Shown here: one piece after another, positions 9,114 through 18,267 of the stretch
How positions within the stretch are numbered: the stretch's first letter is position 1
Layout: each line of letters opens with the position of its first letter
NCBI RefSeq assembly: GCF_001954135.1
Contig: NZ_MBEQ01000028.1
Coordinates: 1-47,797, forward strand
DNA length: 47,797 nucleotides
Reading direction: 5' to 3'
Source of the DNA: Mycobacterium sp. GA-1841
Lineage (GTDB): Bacteria; Actinomycetota; Actinomycetes; Mycobacteriales; Mycobacteriaceae
Position numbers and translations under genes: made by a program
Notes under the pieces: generated by a model
What the model saw: only the letters and a program-made list of their open reading frames with translations
Databases searched by the model: none
Told to the model about the DNA's origin: nothing

Positions 9114-10877
9114 ATGACGACTGAAGCTGAAATGACCAAACCTGTGGCCGGCGTCGACAGCGCAGAGGCCGAGACCGCCGACCGCCGTAAACGGATAGAC
9201 CACGACCACCCCTTCTACAAGTGGGTGGTGCTGTCCAACACCACGCTGGGCATCCTTCTCGCCTCGATCAACGCCTCGATCGTGCTGATCTCGCTGCCCG
9301 CGATCTTCCGCGGCATCGGCCTGAACCCGCTGGCCCCCGGCAACGTCAGCTACCTGCTGTGGATGCTGATGGGCTACCTCGTGGTGACCGCAGTACTCGT
9401 CGTGCCGTTCGGACGCCTCGGCGACATGTACGGCCGGGTGCGCATCTACAACCTCGGCTTTGTGGTCTTCACCGTGGCCGCGATCGCACTGTCTTTCGAC
9501 CCGTTCCAACTCGGTGGCGGCGCCGTCTGGCTGATCGGCTGGCGCGTCATCCAGGGCGTCGGGGGCGCCATGCTGATGGCGTCGTCCTCGGCGATCCTCA
9601 CCGACGCCTTCCCGGCCAACCAGCGCGGGATGGCCCTGGGTACCAACATGGTGGCCGCCGTCGCCGGGTCGTTCCTCGGCCTGCTGATCGGTGGCTTCCT
9701 GTCCGAATGGCATTGGAAAGCCGTCTTCTGGGTGGGTGTGCCCATCGGTGTCATCGGCACCATCTGGAGTTACCGCTCCCTCAAAGAACTCGGTGTCCGC
9801 ACCGCCGGACGGCTCGACTGGGCCGGCACCCTGACCTTCGGGCTGGGCCTGACGGTGCTGCTCATCGGCATCACCTACGGCATCCAGCCCTACGGGGACT
9901 CCACGACCGGTTGGACCAGCCCGTGGGTGCTGGGCGCCATCGTCGTCGGCCTGCTGCTGCTGGTGGCGTTCTGCATCGTCGAGTTGAAGGTGTCGTCGCC
10001 CATGGTCGACATCCGGTTGTTCAAATCGGCGGCCTTCGGCATGGGCAACCTGGCCGGGCTGATGTCGTCGGTGGGCCGCGGCGGGCTGCAGTTCATGCTC
10101 ATCATCTGGTTGCAGGGCATCTGGCTGCCGCTGCACGGCTACAGCTTCGAGTCGACTCCGTTGTGGGCCGGTATCTACCTGTTGCCGGTCACCGTCGGAT
10201 TCCTGGTCGCCGCACCGATCGCGGGATCGCTGTCGGATCGCATCGGCGCGCGACCGCTCACCGTCGGCGGCATGTTGCTGATGGCGGCCACCTTCGTCGC
10301 CCTGCTGCTCATCCCGGTCAACTTCGACTATTGGGTGTTCGCGATCCTGGTGTTCCTCAACGGCCTGGGTGGCGGCATCTTCACCGCCCCCAACACCGCG
10401 GCCATCATGTCGAGCGTGCCGGCCGGTCAGCGTGGGGCGGCCTCCGGCGTGCGGTCCACCTTCTTCAACGCCGGCAACTCACTGTCGATCGGTATCTTCT
10501 TCTCGCTCATGATCGTCGGGCTGGCCAACACGTTGCCTGCAGCGTTGACCAACGGCCTGACGCAGCAAGGGGTTTCGGCATCGGTGGCTCACGATGTGGC
10601 GAGCCTGCCCCCGGTCGGCAGCTTGTTCGCAGCCTTCCTGGGCTACAACCCCATGGCCGAACTGCTCGCGCCCTATGACGCGTTGCATCAACCCGGCGTG
10701 AACGCCGATGTGATCACCGGGCAGACGTTCTTCCCGCAGCTGATCACCGAGCCGTTCCATTCCGGATTGACGGTGGTGTTCACCGCCGCGGCGGTGATGA
10801 TGGTGATCGGTGCGGTGGCGTCGATGTTCAGTGCGGGCCGGTATGGGACGGAGGCGGGAGCCGACAACGAGGCCTGA
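9114..10877 (+). CDS. MFS drug/solute exporter, DHA2 (14-helix) type
   Basis: A 587-residue major facilitator with about 14 hydrophobic segments, typical of the DHA2 proton-driven exporters. The loop 2-3 motif A is visible as GRLGDMYGRVR, and the motif C-type region GWRVIQGVGGAMLMASS occurs in helix 5. A large extracytoplasmic stretch between the last two helices (containing PYDALHQPGVNAD) is unusual but is seen in some mycobacterial members. The ATG at 9114 is preferred over a TTG at 9093, which lacks support. The last nine codons including the stop are the first unit of a 27-bp tandem repeat. Substrate unknown. Divergent from thiC. Confidence 0.88.
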   Translation: MTTEAEMTKPVAGVDSAEAETADRRKRIDHDHPFYKWVVLSNTTLGILLASINASIVLISLPAIFRGIGLNPLAPGNVSYLLWMLMGYLVVTAVLVVPFGRLGDMYGRVRIYNLGFVVFTVAAIALSFDPFQLGGGAVWLIGWRVIQGVGGAMLMASSSAILTDAFPANQRGMALGTNMVAAVAGSFLGLLIGGFLSEWHWKAVFWVGVPIGVIGTIWSYRSLKELGVRTAGRLDWAGTLTFGLGLTVLLIGITYGIQPYGDSTTGWTSPWVLGAIVVGLLLLVAFCIVELKVSSPMVDIRLFKSAAFGMGNLAGLMSSVGRGGLQFMLIIWLQGIWLPLHGYSFESTPLWAGIYLLPVTVGFLVAAPIAGSLSDRIGARPLTVGGMLLMAATFVALLLIPVNFDYWVFAILVFLNGLGGGIFTAPNTAAIMSSVPAGQRGAASGVRSTFFNAGNSLSIGIFFSLMIVGLANTLPAALTNGLTQQGVSASVAHDVASLPPVGSLFAAFLGYNPMAELLAPYDALHQPGVNADVITGQTFFPQLITEPFHSGLTVVFTAAAVMMVIGAVASMFSAGRYGTEAGADNEA

Positions 10878-10958
10878 GAGGCGGGAGCCGACAATCAGGC
10901 CTGAGAGGCGGGAGCCGACAATCAAGCCTGAGAGGCGGGAGCCGACAATCAGGCCTGA
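10851..10958 (+). repeat. Four 27-bp tandem repeats derived from the MFS gene 3' end
   Basis: Units start at 10851, 10878, 10905 and 10932 without spacers. Unit 1 is the last nine codons of the exporter, EAGADNEA plus TGA. Units 2 and 4 are identical (EAGADNQA plus TGA if read in frame) and unit 3 differs from them by one base; unit 1 differs from unit 2 by two. Because 27 is divisible by 3, frame is kept through all copies and every copy ends in a stop. The junction GCCTGAGAGGC can fold into a small hairpin. This looks like a variable-number tandem repeat. Confidence 0.95.
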
Positions 10959-10968
10959 GGGGTCGACC

Positions 10969-10974
10969 TACACT
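10969..10974 (+). promoter_or_regulatory. Candidate -10 for a leaderless methyltransferase mRNA
   Basis: TACACT fits TANNNT and ends 7 nt before the GTG at 10982, with no Shine-Dalgarno. The spacing supports both transcription start at the GTG and this choice of start codon. Confidence 0.45.
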
Positions 10975-10981
10975 CGGGTCG

Positions 10982-11623
10982 GTGACCACCACACAGCGCC
11001 GCGGATTCAACGACGCCATCACGAGCTTCTGGAGTGTCGCCGCACCGGCCTACGACCAGGGTTGCCTCCAGCGCTGGGTGTACCGGCCCGCCCAGGATGA
11101 GGTGATCGCCCAAGTTCAGGAACGCGGTGCCCGCACGATCGCCGACATTGCCTGCGGTACCGGCATCCTGGCTGACCGTATCCAGCGGGAACTGCAACCC
11201 GATGAGGTGTACGGCCTGGACATGTCCGATGGCATGCTGACCCAGGCCCGCAAGCGTTCGGGCGACGTGCGGTGGAAGTCGGCCCCTGCCGAGGAACTGC
11301 CTTTCCATGACGACTTCCTGGACGCGGTGGTGACCACGTCGGCATTCCACTTCTTCGACCAGCCGGCCGCACTCGCGGAGTTCTATCGGGTGCTGGCGCC
11401 CGGGGGAATGGTCGCGGTGACGACGATGAGCCCGCGCCGCACCTTCCTGCCGCTGCACGCGCTGTCGGCCGACCTCGGTGCACCCGCGCACAGCCCCACC
11501 GAGAAGGAGATGCGCGCGCTGTTCGAGGCGGCCGGATTCACCGTCGTCGAGCAGCACCGGGTGCGCCGGCCCGTGTGGACGCCGATCTCCGACGTCATCA
11601 CCGTGGGAGTCAAACCCACGTGA
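10982..11623 (+). CDS. Class I SAM-dependent methyltransferase
   Basis: A 213-residue protein of the Methyltransf_11 type. Motif I is IADIACGTGI (about 53-62, Asp55-x-x-x-Gly59-x-Gly61), followed by the acidic GLDMSDGML strand that binds the SAM ribose. The post-motif LPFHDDFLDAV and the motif III-like VLAPGGMVAV are also present. It resembles UbiE/COQ5-like small-molecule methylases, but the substrate is not evident. The GTG start lies 7 nt after a TACACT hexamer. The stop overlaps the GTG of the next gene (GTGA), so the two are translationally coupled. Confidence 0.85.
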   Translation: MTTTQRRGFNDAITSFWSVAAPAYDQGCLQRWVYRPAQDEVIAQVQERGARTIADIACGTGILADRIQRELQPDEVYGLDMSDGMLTQARKRSGDVRWKSAPAEELPFHDDFLDAVVTTSAFHFFDQPAALAEFYRVLAPGGMVAVTTMSPRRTFLPLHALSADLGAPAHSPTEKEMRALFEAAGFTVVEQHRVRRPVWTPISDVITVGVKPT

Positions 11624-12369
11624 CCGAGAACGACGACACCGAGCTCCAGATTCGCGGCTCGGTGCAGCTCCGGCGGGACCGTTGCGCCACCTCGACCGCC
11701 GATCAGCGCCTGCTCGACCGGCGCGGCCCCACTGATTGGGTGCACACCGATCCTTGGCGGGTACTGCGAATCCAGGGTGAGTTCGTCGACGGTTTCGATG
11801 CCTTGGCGGAAATGCCGAGGGCGGTCACGGTTTTCGGCTCGGCTCGGACCGAGCCGCATTCGCCGGAGTATCGGTTGGGTGAGGAACTGGGCATCGCGCT
11901 GGTGCGGGCCGGCTATGCGGTGATCACCGGGGGCGGCCCGGGATCGATGGAGGCCGCCAACCGCGGGGCCAGTGAGTCCGGCGGCTACTCCGTGGGTCTC
12001 GGCATCGAGCTCCCGTTCGAGCAGCGCCTCAACCATTGGGTCGATCTCGGCATCAACTTCCGCTACTTCTTCGTCCGTAAGACGATGTTCGTCAAATACG
12101 CACAGGCATTCGTCTGTCTGCCCGGTGGGTTCGGCACCCTCGACGAGCTGTTCGAGGCGCTCACCCTGGTCCAGACGCACAAGGTCACGGAGTTTCCGAT
12201 CATCTTGCTGGGCGTCGATTACTGGTCCGGTCTGATCGACTGGATTCGCAATACGGTTCTGCGCGAAGGGAAGATCTCGGAATCAGACTTGGCGCTGCTC
12301 CATTGCACCGACAGTGTGGCAGAAGCCGTGGAGATCATCGCTGCGTCGGCATCAGAGTCGGCGTCGTAG
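11620..12369 (+). CDS. LOG-family nucleotide-binding protein (TIGR00730-type)
   Basis: A 249-residue Rossmann-fold protein. Diagnostic motifs are GGGPGSMEA (104-112) and PGGFGTLDE (168-176), the two signatures of LOG/lysine-decarboxylase-like proteins. Many of these hydrolyse cytokinin riboside 5'-monophosphate or AMP to a free base and ribose 5-phosphate. Compared with short LOGs (about 180-190 residues) it has about 60 extra N-terminal residues, as in the longer bacterial class, so substrate identity is uncertain. The GTG start at 11620 overlaps the methyltransferase stop by 4 bp. It converges with xthA, leaving 10 bp. Confidence 0.85.
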   Translation: MTENDDTELQIRGSVQLRRDRCATSTADQRLLDRRGPTDWVHTDPWRVLRIQGEFVDGFDALAEMPRAVTVFGSARTEPHSPEYRLGEELGIALVRAGYAVITGGGPGSMEAANRGASESGGYSVGLGIELPFEQRLNHWVDLGINFRYFFVRKTMFVKYAQAFVCLPGGFGTLDELFEALTLVQTHKVTEFPIILLGVDYWSGLIDWIRNTVLREGKISESDLALLHCTDSVAEAVEIIAASASESAS

Positions 12370-12379
12370 CCGCCAAGCG

Positions 12380-13192
12380 TCAGCTCAGCTCCACCACGAC
12401 GGGCGCGTGGTCGCTGGGGGCGGTGGTGCCTTTCTTGGGGCGCCGTTCGTCCTTGACGATGTCGGCGTGCGTCACGCGGGAGGCGAGGCCGGGGGACCCG
12501 AGGATGAAGTCGATGCGCATGCCGCGGCGCTTCTGGAATGCCAGCTGGGTGTAGTCCCAGTAGGTGTAGATCCCGGGGCCCGGGGTGAAAGGCCGCACCA
12601 CATCGGTGAATTGGGCATCGTGCATGGCCTGGAAGGCGGCCCGCTCCGGTTCGGACACATGGGTGCTGCCCTTGAATGCGGCCATGTCCCAGACGTCCTC
12701 GTCGGTGGGTGCGATGTTCCAGTCGCCGACCAGGGCGATCGGCTGCTCCGGATCGTCCTTGAGCCATCCGGCGGCGGTATCACGAAGGGCGGCAAGCCAA
12801 CCCAACTTGTAGGTGTAGTGCGGGTCGGCCAGGGTGCGACCGTTGGGCACGTACAGACTCCACACCCGCACCCCGCCGCACGTGGCTCCCAGCGCGCGAG
12901 CCTCGGCGGTGGCCTCTTCCTCGGGCTTGCTGCTCCAGGTCGGCTGACCCGGAAAGCCGATCTCGATGTCGTCGAGGCCAACCCGTGAGGCGATCGCCAC
13001 GCCGTTCCACTGGTTGAGCCCGACGTGGGCCACCTCGTAGCCCAACGCGGCGAACGGCATCATCGGGAACTGCGCGTCGGTGCACTTGGTTTCCTGCATG
13101 GCCAGAACGTCGACGTCGGCGCGTTCCAGCCAGTCGACCACGCGGTCCACTCGGGTTCGGATCGAATTGACGTTCCAGGTGGCCAGGCGCAT
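12380..13192 (-). CDS. xthA: Exodeoxyribonuclease III / AP endonuclease XthA
   Basis: A 270-residue ExoIII-family nuclease that cleaves 5' to abasic sites and trims 3' ends in base excision repair. All catalytic residues are visible: Asn7 (TWNVNS), Glu34 (MQETK), Tyr114 (LYVPNG), Asp157 and Asn159 (GDWNIAP), Asp228 (RIDFI) and Asp261-His262 (SDHAPV). Length is normal. No Shine-Dalgarno precedes the ATG; TACCCT lies 8 nt upstream, suggesting a leaderless mRNA. Corresponds to the Rv0427c position. Confidence 0.95.
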   Translation of the reverse strand: MRLATWNVNSIRTRVDRVVDWLERADVDVLAMQETKCTDAQFPMMPFAALGYEVAHVGLNQWNGVAIASRVGLDDIEIGFPGQPTWSSKPEEEATAEARALGATCGGVRVWSLYVPNGRTLADPHYTYKLGWLAALRDTAAGWLKDDPEQPIALVGDWNIAPTDEDVWDMAAFKGSTHVSEPERAAFQAMHDAQFTDVVRPFTPGPGIYTYWDYTQLAFQKRRGMRIDFILGSPGLASRVTHADIVKDERRPKKGTTAPSDHAPVVVELS

Positions 13193-13200
13193 GGGGTTAG

Positions 13201-13206
13201 AGGGTA
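13201..13206 (-). promoter_or_regulatory. Candidate -10 of xthA
   Basis: TACCCT (13206-13201, minus strand) fits TANNNT and lies 8 nt from the xthA ATG. The intervening CTAACCCC has no ribosome-binding potential, which supports a leaderless transcript. Confidence 0.35.
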
Positions 13207-13216
13207 CGTGCCGGGC

Positions 13217-14137
13217 TCAGGCGAGCAGGTCGTCGGCCGCCACATAACGGGTCTGGTGATGCAGCCGGAAGCCGAGCGACGTGTACAACGCGATGGCCTC
13301 GTGGTTGTCGACCTCGACCTGGACGTAGGCCCGGGTACCGCCGGCCTCGACGCCCCAGACCAACAGCGCCTGGCAGACCGCGCGGGCGTGGCCTTGACGG
13401 CGATGCTCGGGGGAGACCCGGACCGAGGAGATGCCCAGCCAGACGGTGCCGTCCGGCGCCGTCGTCACCGCGCCACGGCCGACCGCGCATCCGGGGACCG
13501 TCGCGAAGGTCAACCGCCCGTCGACCACGGCCGTCAATACGTCGAGGGGAACTTCGCGGTCGTAGATTCGGAGCCATTGCGCGTCCGGCTGCTGCGCCAG
13601 CGTGACGCCGGAGGTCGAGGGTTGCGCCGGTGTGACAGTGGGTGCCGGAGCGGGCAGCTCGCGCACCATCACCCGCGCCGGCTTGATGCCCGGGTTGCGC
13701 AGCGGCAGCAGTCGCTCGGGCAGCGCCAGCCAGGCCGGCAGGTCGCGTTGGCGGTACCAGGCGAGCACCGCGTCCAGATCGGCGATCTGCGCCGACGCGC
13801 CCAAGGGGATCGCCGAATTGGCGCGGCTCGTCACCCCGTGCCCGGCGCGCAGTAGCCAACCGCCCAGCCATTGCTGTTCGACGCCGGGCCAGGCCAGTGC
13901 CGCAGCATGTTCGAGCGCGCGGATCTGCGAACCCCGCACCGGGGTGTGCGACAACTCGCGCACGCTGACGACATCGGCCGGTGCCACCTCGACGAGTTCG
14001 CCATCCTTGGTGCGGATTTGAACTGTGGGCTCAGCGCGTTCGAGGTACCCGATGACATCGGTGAGCGGCTTGGCCGACCCGGCCGGCAGCCGGTAACGCA
14101 GGCTGATCCGGGACCCGAGCGCCGGCAGGTTGGGCAT
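13217..14137 (-). CDS. GNAT family N-acetyltransferase
   Basis: A 306-residue protein in two parts. The N-terminal part (about 1-60) reads as a small beta-barrel-like region (GSRISLRYRLP, then VQIRTKDGELVEV). The C-terminal part is a GNAT acetyltransferase with the acetyl-CoA loop VSPEHRRQGHARAVC and a final LYTSLGFRLHHQTRY, the usual last strand of the fold. The start at 14137 overlaps the def stop by one base (TGATG); a longer frame upstream lies inside def. Matches the Rv0428c position and length. The acceptor is unknown. Confidence 0.85.
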   Translation of the reverse strand: MPNLPALGSRISLRYRLPAGSAKPLTDVIGYLERAEPTVQIRTKDGELVEVAPADVVSVRELSHTPVRGSQIRALEHAAALAWPGVEQQWLGGWLLRAGHGVTSRANSAIPLGASAQIADLDAVLAWYRQRDLPAWLALPERLLPLRNPGIKPARVMVRELPAPAPTVTPAQPSTSGVTLAQQPDAQWLRIYDREVPLDVLTAVVDGRLTFATVPGCAVGRGAVTTAPDGTVWLGISSVRVSPEHRRQGHARAVCQALLVWGVEAGGTRAYVQVEVDNHEAIALYTSLGFRLHHQTRYVAADDLLA

Positions 14138-14730
14138 CAGTGACCGAACGGGTCGGGGACCTCGCCGGGCATCCAGGACAGGCCGGGCACACCCCAGCCG
14201 TTGCGCTTGACGGTCTTCTTCGCCGCACGGGCATGGCGGCCCACGAGACGGTCGATATAGAGGAATCCGTCGAGGTGCCCGGTCTCGTGCTGCAGCATGC
14301 GGGCAAACAGGTCGGTGCCCTCCAAAGTGACCGGTGACCCGTCGGCGTCCAGCCCGGTGACCCGCGCCCAGTCGGCCCGGCCGGTCGGGAAATTCTCGCC
14401 TGGAACGGACAGGCAACCTTCCTCGTCCTCGTCGGGATCCGGCATCGTCTCGGGCACTTCGGAGGTCTCGAGCACCGGGTTGATGACCACGCCGCGCCGG
14501 CGGGTCGTGTGCCCGCGTGTGGCGGCGCAGTCATAGACGAACAACCGCTTGGCCACACCGATCTGATTGGCTGCCAAGCCAACTCCGTTGGCGGCGTCCA
14601 TGGTGTCGAACATGTCCTGGATGAGTTCGGGGAGGTCTGCGGGAAGCGAACCGTCCGGCCCGACCGGCACCGGCTCGGTCGGCGTGTGCAGAACGGGATC
14701 CCCGACGATGCAGATCGGTACTACGGCCAT
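14137..14730 (-). CDS. def: Peptide deformylase
   Basis: A 197-residue metalloenzyme that removes the formyl group from nascent N-termini. The three family motifs are present: [10 protein letters not shown] (49-58), EGCLSVPG (104-111, metal ligand Cys106) and QHETGHLDG (147-155, ligands His148 and His152, catalytic Glu149). The acidic insertion DPDEDE precedes motif 2, and the C-terminus is longer than in E. coli, as in other mycobacterial deformylases. Co-transcribed with the GNAT gene, whose start overlaps its stop. Confidence 0.96.
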   Translation of the reverse strand: MAVVPICIVGDPVLHTPTEPVPVGPDGSLPADLPELIQDMFDTMDAANGVGLAANQIGVAKRLFVYDCAATRGHTTRRRGVVINPVLETSEVPETMPDPDEDEEGCLSVPGENFPTGRADWARVTGLDADGSPVTLEGTDLFARMLQHETGHLDGFLYIDRLVGRHARAAKKTVKRNGWGVPGLSWMPGEVPDPFGH

Positions 14731-14801
14731 GGGGGAAGCTTAAGGTGGCAATCGTTGTGGGCCGACTCGCGGGTTTATGTGTCAGCCAGACCCAGCAAGC
14801 C

Positions 14802-14825
14802 GTGGTTGAATAATCGACGAACCAC
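14802..14825. promoter_or_regulatory. Inverted repeat in the def / DUF3263 intergenic region
   Basis: GTGGTT (14802-14807) and AACCAC (14820-14825) form an inverted repeat with a 12-bp centre, in the 138-bp region between the divergent def and DUF3263 genes. TGTAAT at 14832-14837 could be a -10 for the rightward gene. Function unknown; modest evidence. Confidence 0.3.
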
Positions 14826-14868
14826 AGCCATGTAATTTTTCGAGTGTCGGAAGGGTCCAAGGAGCAAT

Positions 14869-15180
14869 ATGGACGGCGCTATCGCGCGGACTGAGCAATC
14901 CGGGGATGACTCTGATCTGACCGATGGGCTAACCCGTCGCGAGCACGACATCTTGGCGTTCGAACGCCAATGGTGGAAGTACGCGGGCAGCAAGGAAGAC
15001 GCGATCAAAGAGCTGTTCTCGATGTCGGCAACCCGGTACTACCAGGTGCTCAACGCGCTCGTGGACCGCCCTGAGGCGCTGGCTGCCGACCCGATGCTGG
15101 TCAAGCGGTTGCGTCGGTTGCGGGCCAGCCGTCAAAAAGCGCGGGCTGCGCGGCGGCTCGGCTTCGATATCAGCACCTAA
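14869..15180 (+). CDS. DUF3263 family protein
   Basis: A 103-residue soluble protein matching the actinobacterial DUF3263 family: LTRREHDILAFERQWWKYAG, then a predicted helix-turn-helix-like stretch (EDAIKELFSMSATRYYQVLN) and a basic tail. The aspartate, tryptophan and arginine pattern suggests a DNA-binding or sigma-like helical fold, but no function is known to me. A strong AAGGAG lies 5 nt before the ATG. Position corresponds to Rv0430, just upstream of virR. Confidence 0.85.
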   Translation: MDGAIARTEQSGDDSDLTDGLTRREHDILAFERQWWKYAGSKEDAIKELFSMSATRYYQVLNALVDRPEALAADPMLVKRLRRLRASRQKARAARRLGFDIST

Positions 15181-15241
15181 AGGTCTTCCCGCACGCGAGG
15201 AGGACTGATGGCCGGAGTGAGGGATCGGGCGCTTCGCTCGA

Positions 15242-15247
15242 TACAGT
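15242..15247 (+). promoter_or_regulatory. Candidate -10 of virR
   Basis: TACAGT fits TANNNT and ends 7 nt before the ATG at 15255. It favours this ATG over two upstream in-frame GTG codons at 15246 and 15249, and suggests a leaderless mRNA. Confidence 0.45.
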
Positions 15248-15254
15248 GGTGGCG

Positions 15255-15728
15255 ATGAATCAGCGAGACTCCTCCGGGCTACCCCTGCGCGCCATGGTGA
15301 TGGTGCTGTTGTTCCTCGGGGTGGTGTTCCTGCTGGTCGGCTTCCAGGCGCTCGGCTCCGATGACGACTCTGCGGACCAGTCGTCCGTGGCGACGACGAG
15401 CGCCACGACCACTGCCGCGAAGACGTCGGCAAAGGCCGAACCCGCCCCCGAGGTCAAGGCCGACGTGCGGGTCTACAACATCTCCGATGTTGCGGGCGCC
15501 GCCGAAACCGCGGCCAACCAGTTGCGTGAGGCGCGCTGGAACGTCACCGAGACCGGCAACCTGCCGCCAATGGAAGGCATCGCAGGCACCACGGTGTTCT
15601 TCGGTGACACGCCCGATGAGAAGGAAGCCGCCGAAAATGCGGGCAAGGTACTGCACGCACCCGTCGAACCCCGGCGCCCGGAACTTCTCGAGCAACCACC
15701 GGGAGTGATCGTGGTAGTCACCGGCTAG
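15255..15728 (+). CDS. virR: LytR C-terminal-domain membrane protein VirR
   Basis: A 157-residue protein with a short cytoplasmic N-terminus, one membrane helix (about 13-33), a Ser/Thr/Ala-rich linker and an extracytoplasmic LytR_C domain (from about [11 protein letters not shown] to the end). The domain ends in [13 protein letters not shown], nearly the same as in M. tuberculosis Rv0431. Rv0431 is described as VirR, a regulator of membrane vesicle release and envelope integrity; that role is transferred by similarity. sodC follows after 10 nt. Confidence 0.85.
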   Translation: MNQRDSSGLPLRAMVMVLLFLGVVFLLVGFQALGSDDDSADQSSVATTSATTTAAKTSAKAEPAPEVKADVRVYNISDVAGAAETAANQLREARWNVTETGNLPPMEGIAGTTVFFGDTPDEKEAAENAGKVLHAPVEPRRPELLEQPPGVIVVVTG

Positions 15729-15738
15729 GCTTTGGACC

Positions 15739-16449
15739 ATGCTGAAGCCCGTCAGTGTTGCCGTCTTGTTCGCCGCCCCTGTTGTTGCGCTGAGCGCCTG
15801 CAGCCCTCCCGGCCAGGTGCCCTCCGACACCCCCGGCACGACGCCGGCGATCTGGACCGGATCGCCCTCGCCCTCGGCCGCTCCCGGTGAGCACGGCAGC
15901 GGGCACGGAGCACAGGCCACCACCGGTGGCGAGACGCTCACCGCCGAACTCAAGACCGCCGACGGGACCTCCGTGGCCACCGCCGACTTCCAGTTCGCCG
16001 ATGGTTTCGCGACCGTGACTGTGGAGACCACCGCTCCGGGCAAGCTCGCTCCCGGCTTCCACGGCCTGCACATCCACTCGGTCGGCAAGTGCGAGGCGAA
16101 CTCGGTGGCTCCGACCGGCGGCGCGCCGGGCGACTTCAACTCGGCCGGCGGCCATCTCCAGGTCTCCGGACACACGGGCCATCCCTCCAGCGGTGACCTG
16201 AGCTCGCTGCAGATCCGTGCCGACGGCTCGGGCAAGCTGGTGACCACCACCGACGCATTCACCGCCGAGGATCTGACGGGCGGCGCGAAGACCGCGATCA
16301 TCATCCACGAGAAGTCGGACAACTTCGCCAACATCCCGCCGGAGAAGTACCAGCAGGTCATCGGCGGCGCGCCCGGCCCCGATCAGGCGACCTTGGCCAC
16401 CGGCGACGCCGGCAGTCGGGTGGCGTGCGGTGTTATCGGCGCCGGCTGA
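15739..16449 (+). CDS. sodC: Cu/Zn superoxide dismutase, lipoprotein
   Basis: A 236-residue secreted dismutase that converts superoxide to O2 and H2O2 outside the membrane. The signal peptide ends in a lipobox LSAC with lipidated Cys21, then a Pro/Ser/Gly-rich linker to about 60. The domain shows the metal ligands HGLHIH (His111, His113), His139 in GGHLQ and His190 in IIIHEK, with Cys118 and a C-terminal VACGV likely forming the disulfide. TAGGCT at 15726-15731, overlapping the virR stop, lies 7 nt before the ATG and could be an internal promoter. Matches Rv0432. Confidence 0.94.
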   Translation: MLKPVSVAVLFAAPVVALSACSPPGQVPSDTPGTTPAIWTGSPSPSAAPGEHGSGHGAQATTGGETLTAELKTADGTSVATADFQFADGFATVTVETTAPGKLAPGFHGLHIHSVGKCEANSVAPTGGAPGDFNSAGGHLQVSGHTGHPSSGDLSSLQIRADGSGKLVTTTDAFTAEDLTGGAKTAIIIHEKSDNFANIPPEKYQQVIGGAPGPDQATLATGDAGSRVACGVIGAG

Positions 16450-17560
16450 CAGCCGGATCGATTTCGCCGGGTCGCCCCGGCCCACTGTCGGCGTCGAATG
16501 GGAGTTCGCTCTCGTCGACGCCGACACTCGTGATCTGAGCAACGGCGCCGCCGAGGTGATCGCCGAAGTCGGCGAGACCCCGCACGTGCACAAGGAGTTG
16601 CTGCGCAACACCATCGAGATCGTCACCGGGATCTGCGACAACACCGGTGAGGCGATGGAGGACCTGCGCAGCACCCTCGGCCCCGTCCGCAAGATCGTGC
16701 ACGACCGCGGCATGGAGCTGTTCTGCGCGGGTACCCATCCGTTCGCGAAATGGTCGGCACAACAACTGACCGACGCGCCGCGGTACGCCGAGCTGATCAA
16801 ACGCACCCAGTGGTGGGGGCGGCAGATGCTGATCTGGGGCGTGCACGTGCACGTCGGGATCTCCTCGGCCCACAAGGTGATGCCGATCATCTCCTCACTG
16901 CTCAATCAGTATCCGCACCTGCTGGCGTTGTCGGCGTCGTCGCCGTTCTGGGACGGTGAGGACACCGGATATGCCAGTAACCGGGCGATGATGTTCCAGC
17001 AGCTGCCGACGGCCGGTCTGCCGTTCCAGTTCCAGAGTTGGCGTGAGTTCGAGGGCTTCGTCCACGATCAGAAGAAGACCGGCATCATCGACCATCTCAA
17101 CGAGATCCGTTGGGACATCCGGCCTTCCCCGCACCTGGGCACGGTCGAGGTGCGGATCTTCGACGGCGTGTCCAACTTGCGTGAGCTGGGCGCGCTGGTG
17201 GCGTTGACGCACTGTCTGATCGTCGATCTGGACCGCAGGCTCGACGCCGGTGAGGAACTGCCGACCATGCCGCCGTGGCATGTGCAGGAGAACAAGTGGC
17301 GCGCGGCCCGGTACGGACTGGACGCGGTGATCATCCTGGACGCCGACAGCAACGAGCGGCTGGTCACCGAGGACCTCGACGAGTTGTTGAATCGTCTTGA
17401 GCCGGTGGCCAAGTCATTGCGGTGTGCCGATGAGTTGGCCGCGGTCACCGACATCTACCGCGGCGGCGCGTCCTACCAACGACAGCGCCGGGTGGCCGAG
17501 GAGAACGACGGCGACCTTCGCGAAGTCGTCGACGCCCTGATCGGCGAACTACACATCTGA
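16430..17560 (+). CDS. Glutamate-cysteine ligase-like protein, YbdK/GCS2 family
   Basis: A 376-residue carboxylate-amine ligase of the GCS2 (YbdK) family, joining an amine to a glutamate gamma-carboxyl with ATP. The early [12 protein letters not shown] strand, the HVHVGI metal-binding motif and [18 protein letters not shown] are family signatures. Since mycobacteria use mycothiol, its true product may not be gamma-glutamylcysteine; ergothioneine-related EgtA is a different protein. The GTG at 16430 overlaps the end of sodC by 20 nt and gives the same N-terminus as Rv0433 ([12 protein letters not shown]). Confidence 0.9.
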   Translation: MLSAPADSRIDFAGSPRPTVGVEWEFALVDADTRDLSNGAAEVIAEVGETPHVHKELLRNTIEIVTGICDNTGEAMEDLRSTLGPVRKIVHDRGMELFCAGTHPFAKWSAQQLTDAPRYAELIKRTQWWGRQMLIWGVHVHVGISSAHKVMPIISSLLNQYPHLLALSASSPFWDGEDTGYASNRAMMFQQLPTAGLPFQFQSWREFEGFVHDQKKTGIIDHLNEIRWDIRPSPHLGTVEVRIFDGVSNLRELGALVALTHCLIVDLDRRLDAGEELPTMPPWHVQENKWRAARYGLDAVIILDADSNERLVTEDLDELLNRLEPVAKSLRCADELAAVTDIYRGGASYQRQRRVAEENDGDLREVVDALIGELHI

Positions 17561-17628
17561 GCCCAGGTGCGCCGGCGCAAGACCAAACGCGCATTGACCA
17601 AATCGGGGCCGAGGACGATCCTGGCCGG

Positions 17629-18255
17629 ATGACGGTCTCACCGATGTTTCCTCTCGAAGTGGCGATGTTGCCCGGCCAGGAACTGCCGCTGCGGATCTTC
17701 GAACCGCGCTACGTGGCGATGGTGGCCGAATGTATGGCGATGCCGGAGCCGTCTTTCGGGGTGGTGCTGATCTCGGCCGGACGCGAGGTGGGTGGTGGTG
17801 ACCGGCGCTGCGACGTCGGCGCGCGGGCCTTGATCGTCGATTGTCAGGAGTTCGGCGTGGGCAAGTATCGGCTGCTGTGTGTGATGGGCGAACGGATCCG
17901 GGTGCAGCGGTGGCTCGACGACGATCCGTATCCGCGTGCCGAGATCGAGCCGTGGCCCGACGATCCGGACCAGCCGGCCGACGCCACCCGCATCGGCCAG
18001 GTCGAAGACCGGATGGTGGCGCTGCTGGACCGGATCGGCGAGGCGCGCGGCACCCCGATCCGTAGCCGCGAGATCGTGGAGTCGGCCCGAGTGGACGCGG
18101 AGAACCGCTTGTACGCCTTGGCCGCTCGGTTACCGATGGGACAGGCCGACCGGTACTCGCTGCTGGCTGCACCATCGGAGGCGGCTCGGGTCGAGGCGCT
18201 CAGCGAAGCGGTCGACACCGTCACGGCGATGGTGGAGTTCCAGCTTTCGGAGTAA
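17629..18255 (+). CDS. LON substrate-binding-domain protein
   Basis: A 208-residue protein consisting of an isolated Lon N-terminal (PUA-like) domain with no ATPase or protease part. The start MFPLEVAMLPGQELPLRIFEPRY is the standard opening of this family, and a helical bundle makes up the C-terminal third. Such stand-alone domains are thought to bind proteins, but no biochemical role is established. It lies 68 bp after the YbdK-like gene and converges with the methyltransferase at 18268. Position of Rv0434. Confidence 0.88.
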   Translation: MTVSPMFPLEVAMLPGQELPLRIFEPRYVAMVAECMAMPEPSFGVVLISAGREVGGGDRRCDVGARALIVDCQEFGVGKYRLLCVMGERIRVQRWLDDDPYPRAEIEPWPDDPDQPADATRIGQVEDRMVALLDRIGEARGTPIRSREIVESARVDAENRLYALAARLPMGQADRYSLLAAPSEAARVEALSEAVDTVTAMVEFQLSE

Positions 18256-18267
18256 AGACGCGCTCTG

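Noticed and set aside
10851..10958. CRISPR array
   Set aside because: The 27-bp units are contiguous with no spacers, and no cas gene is present.
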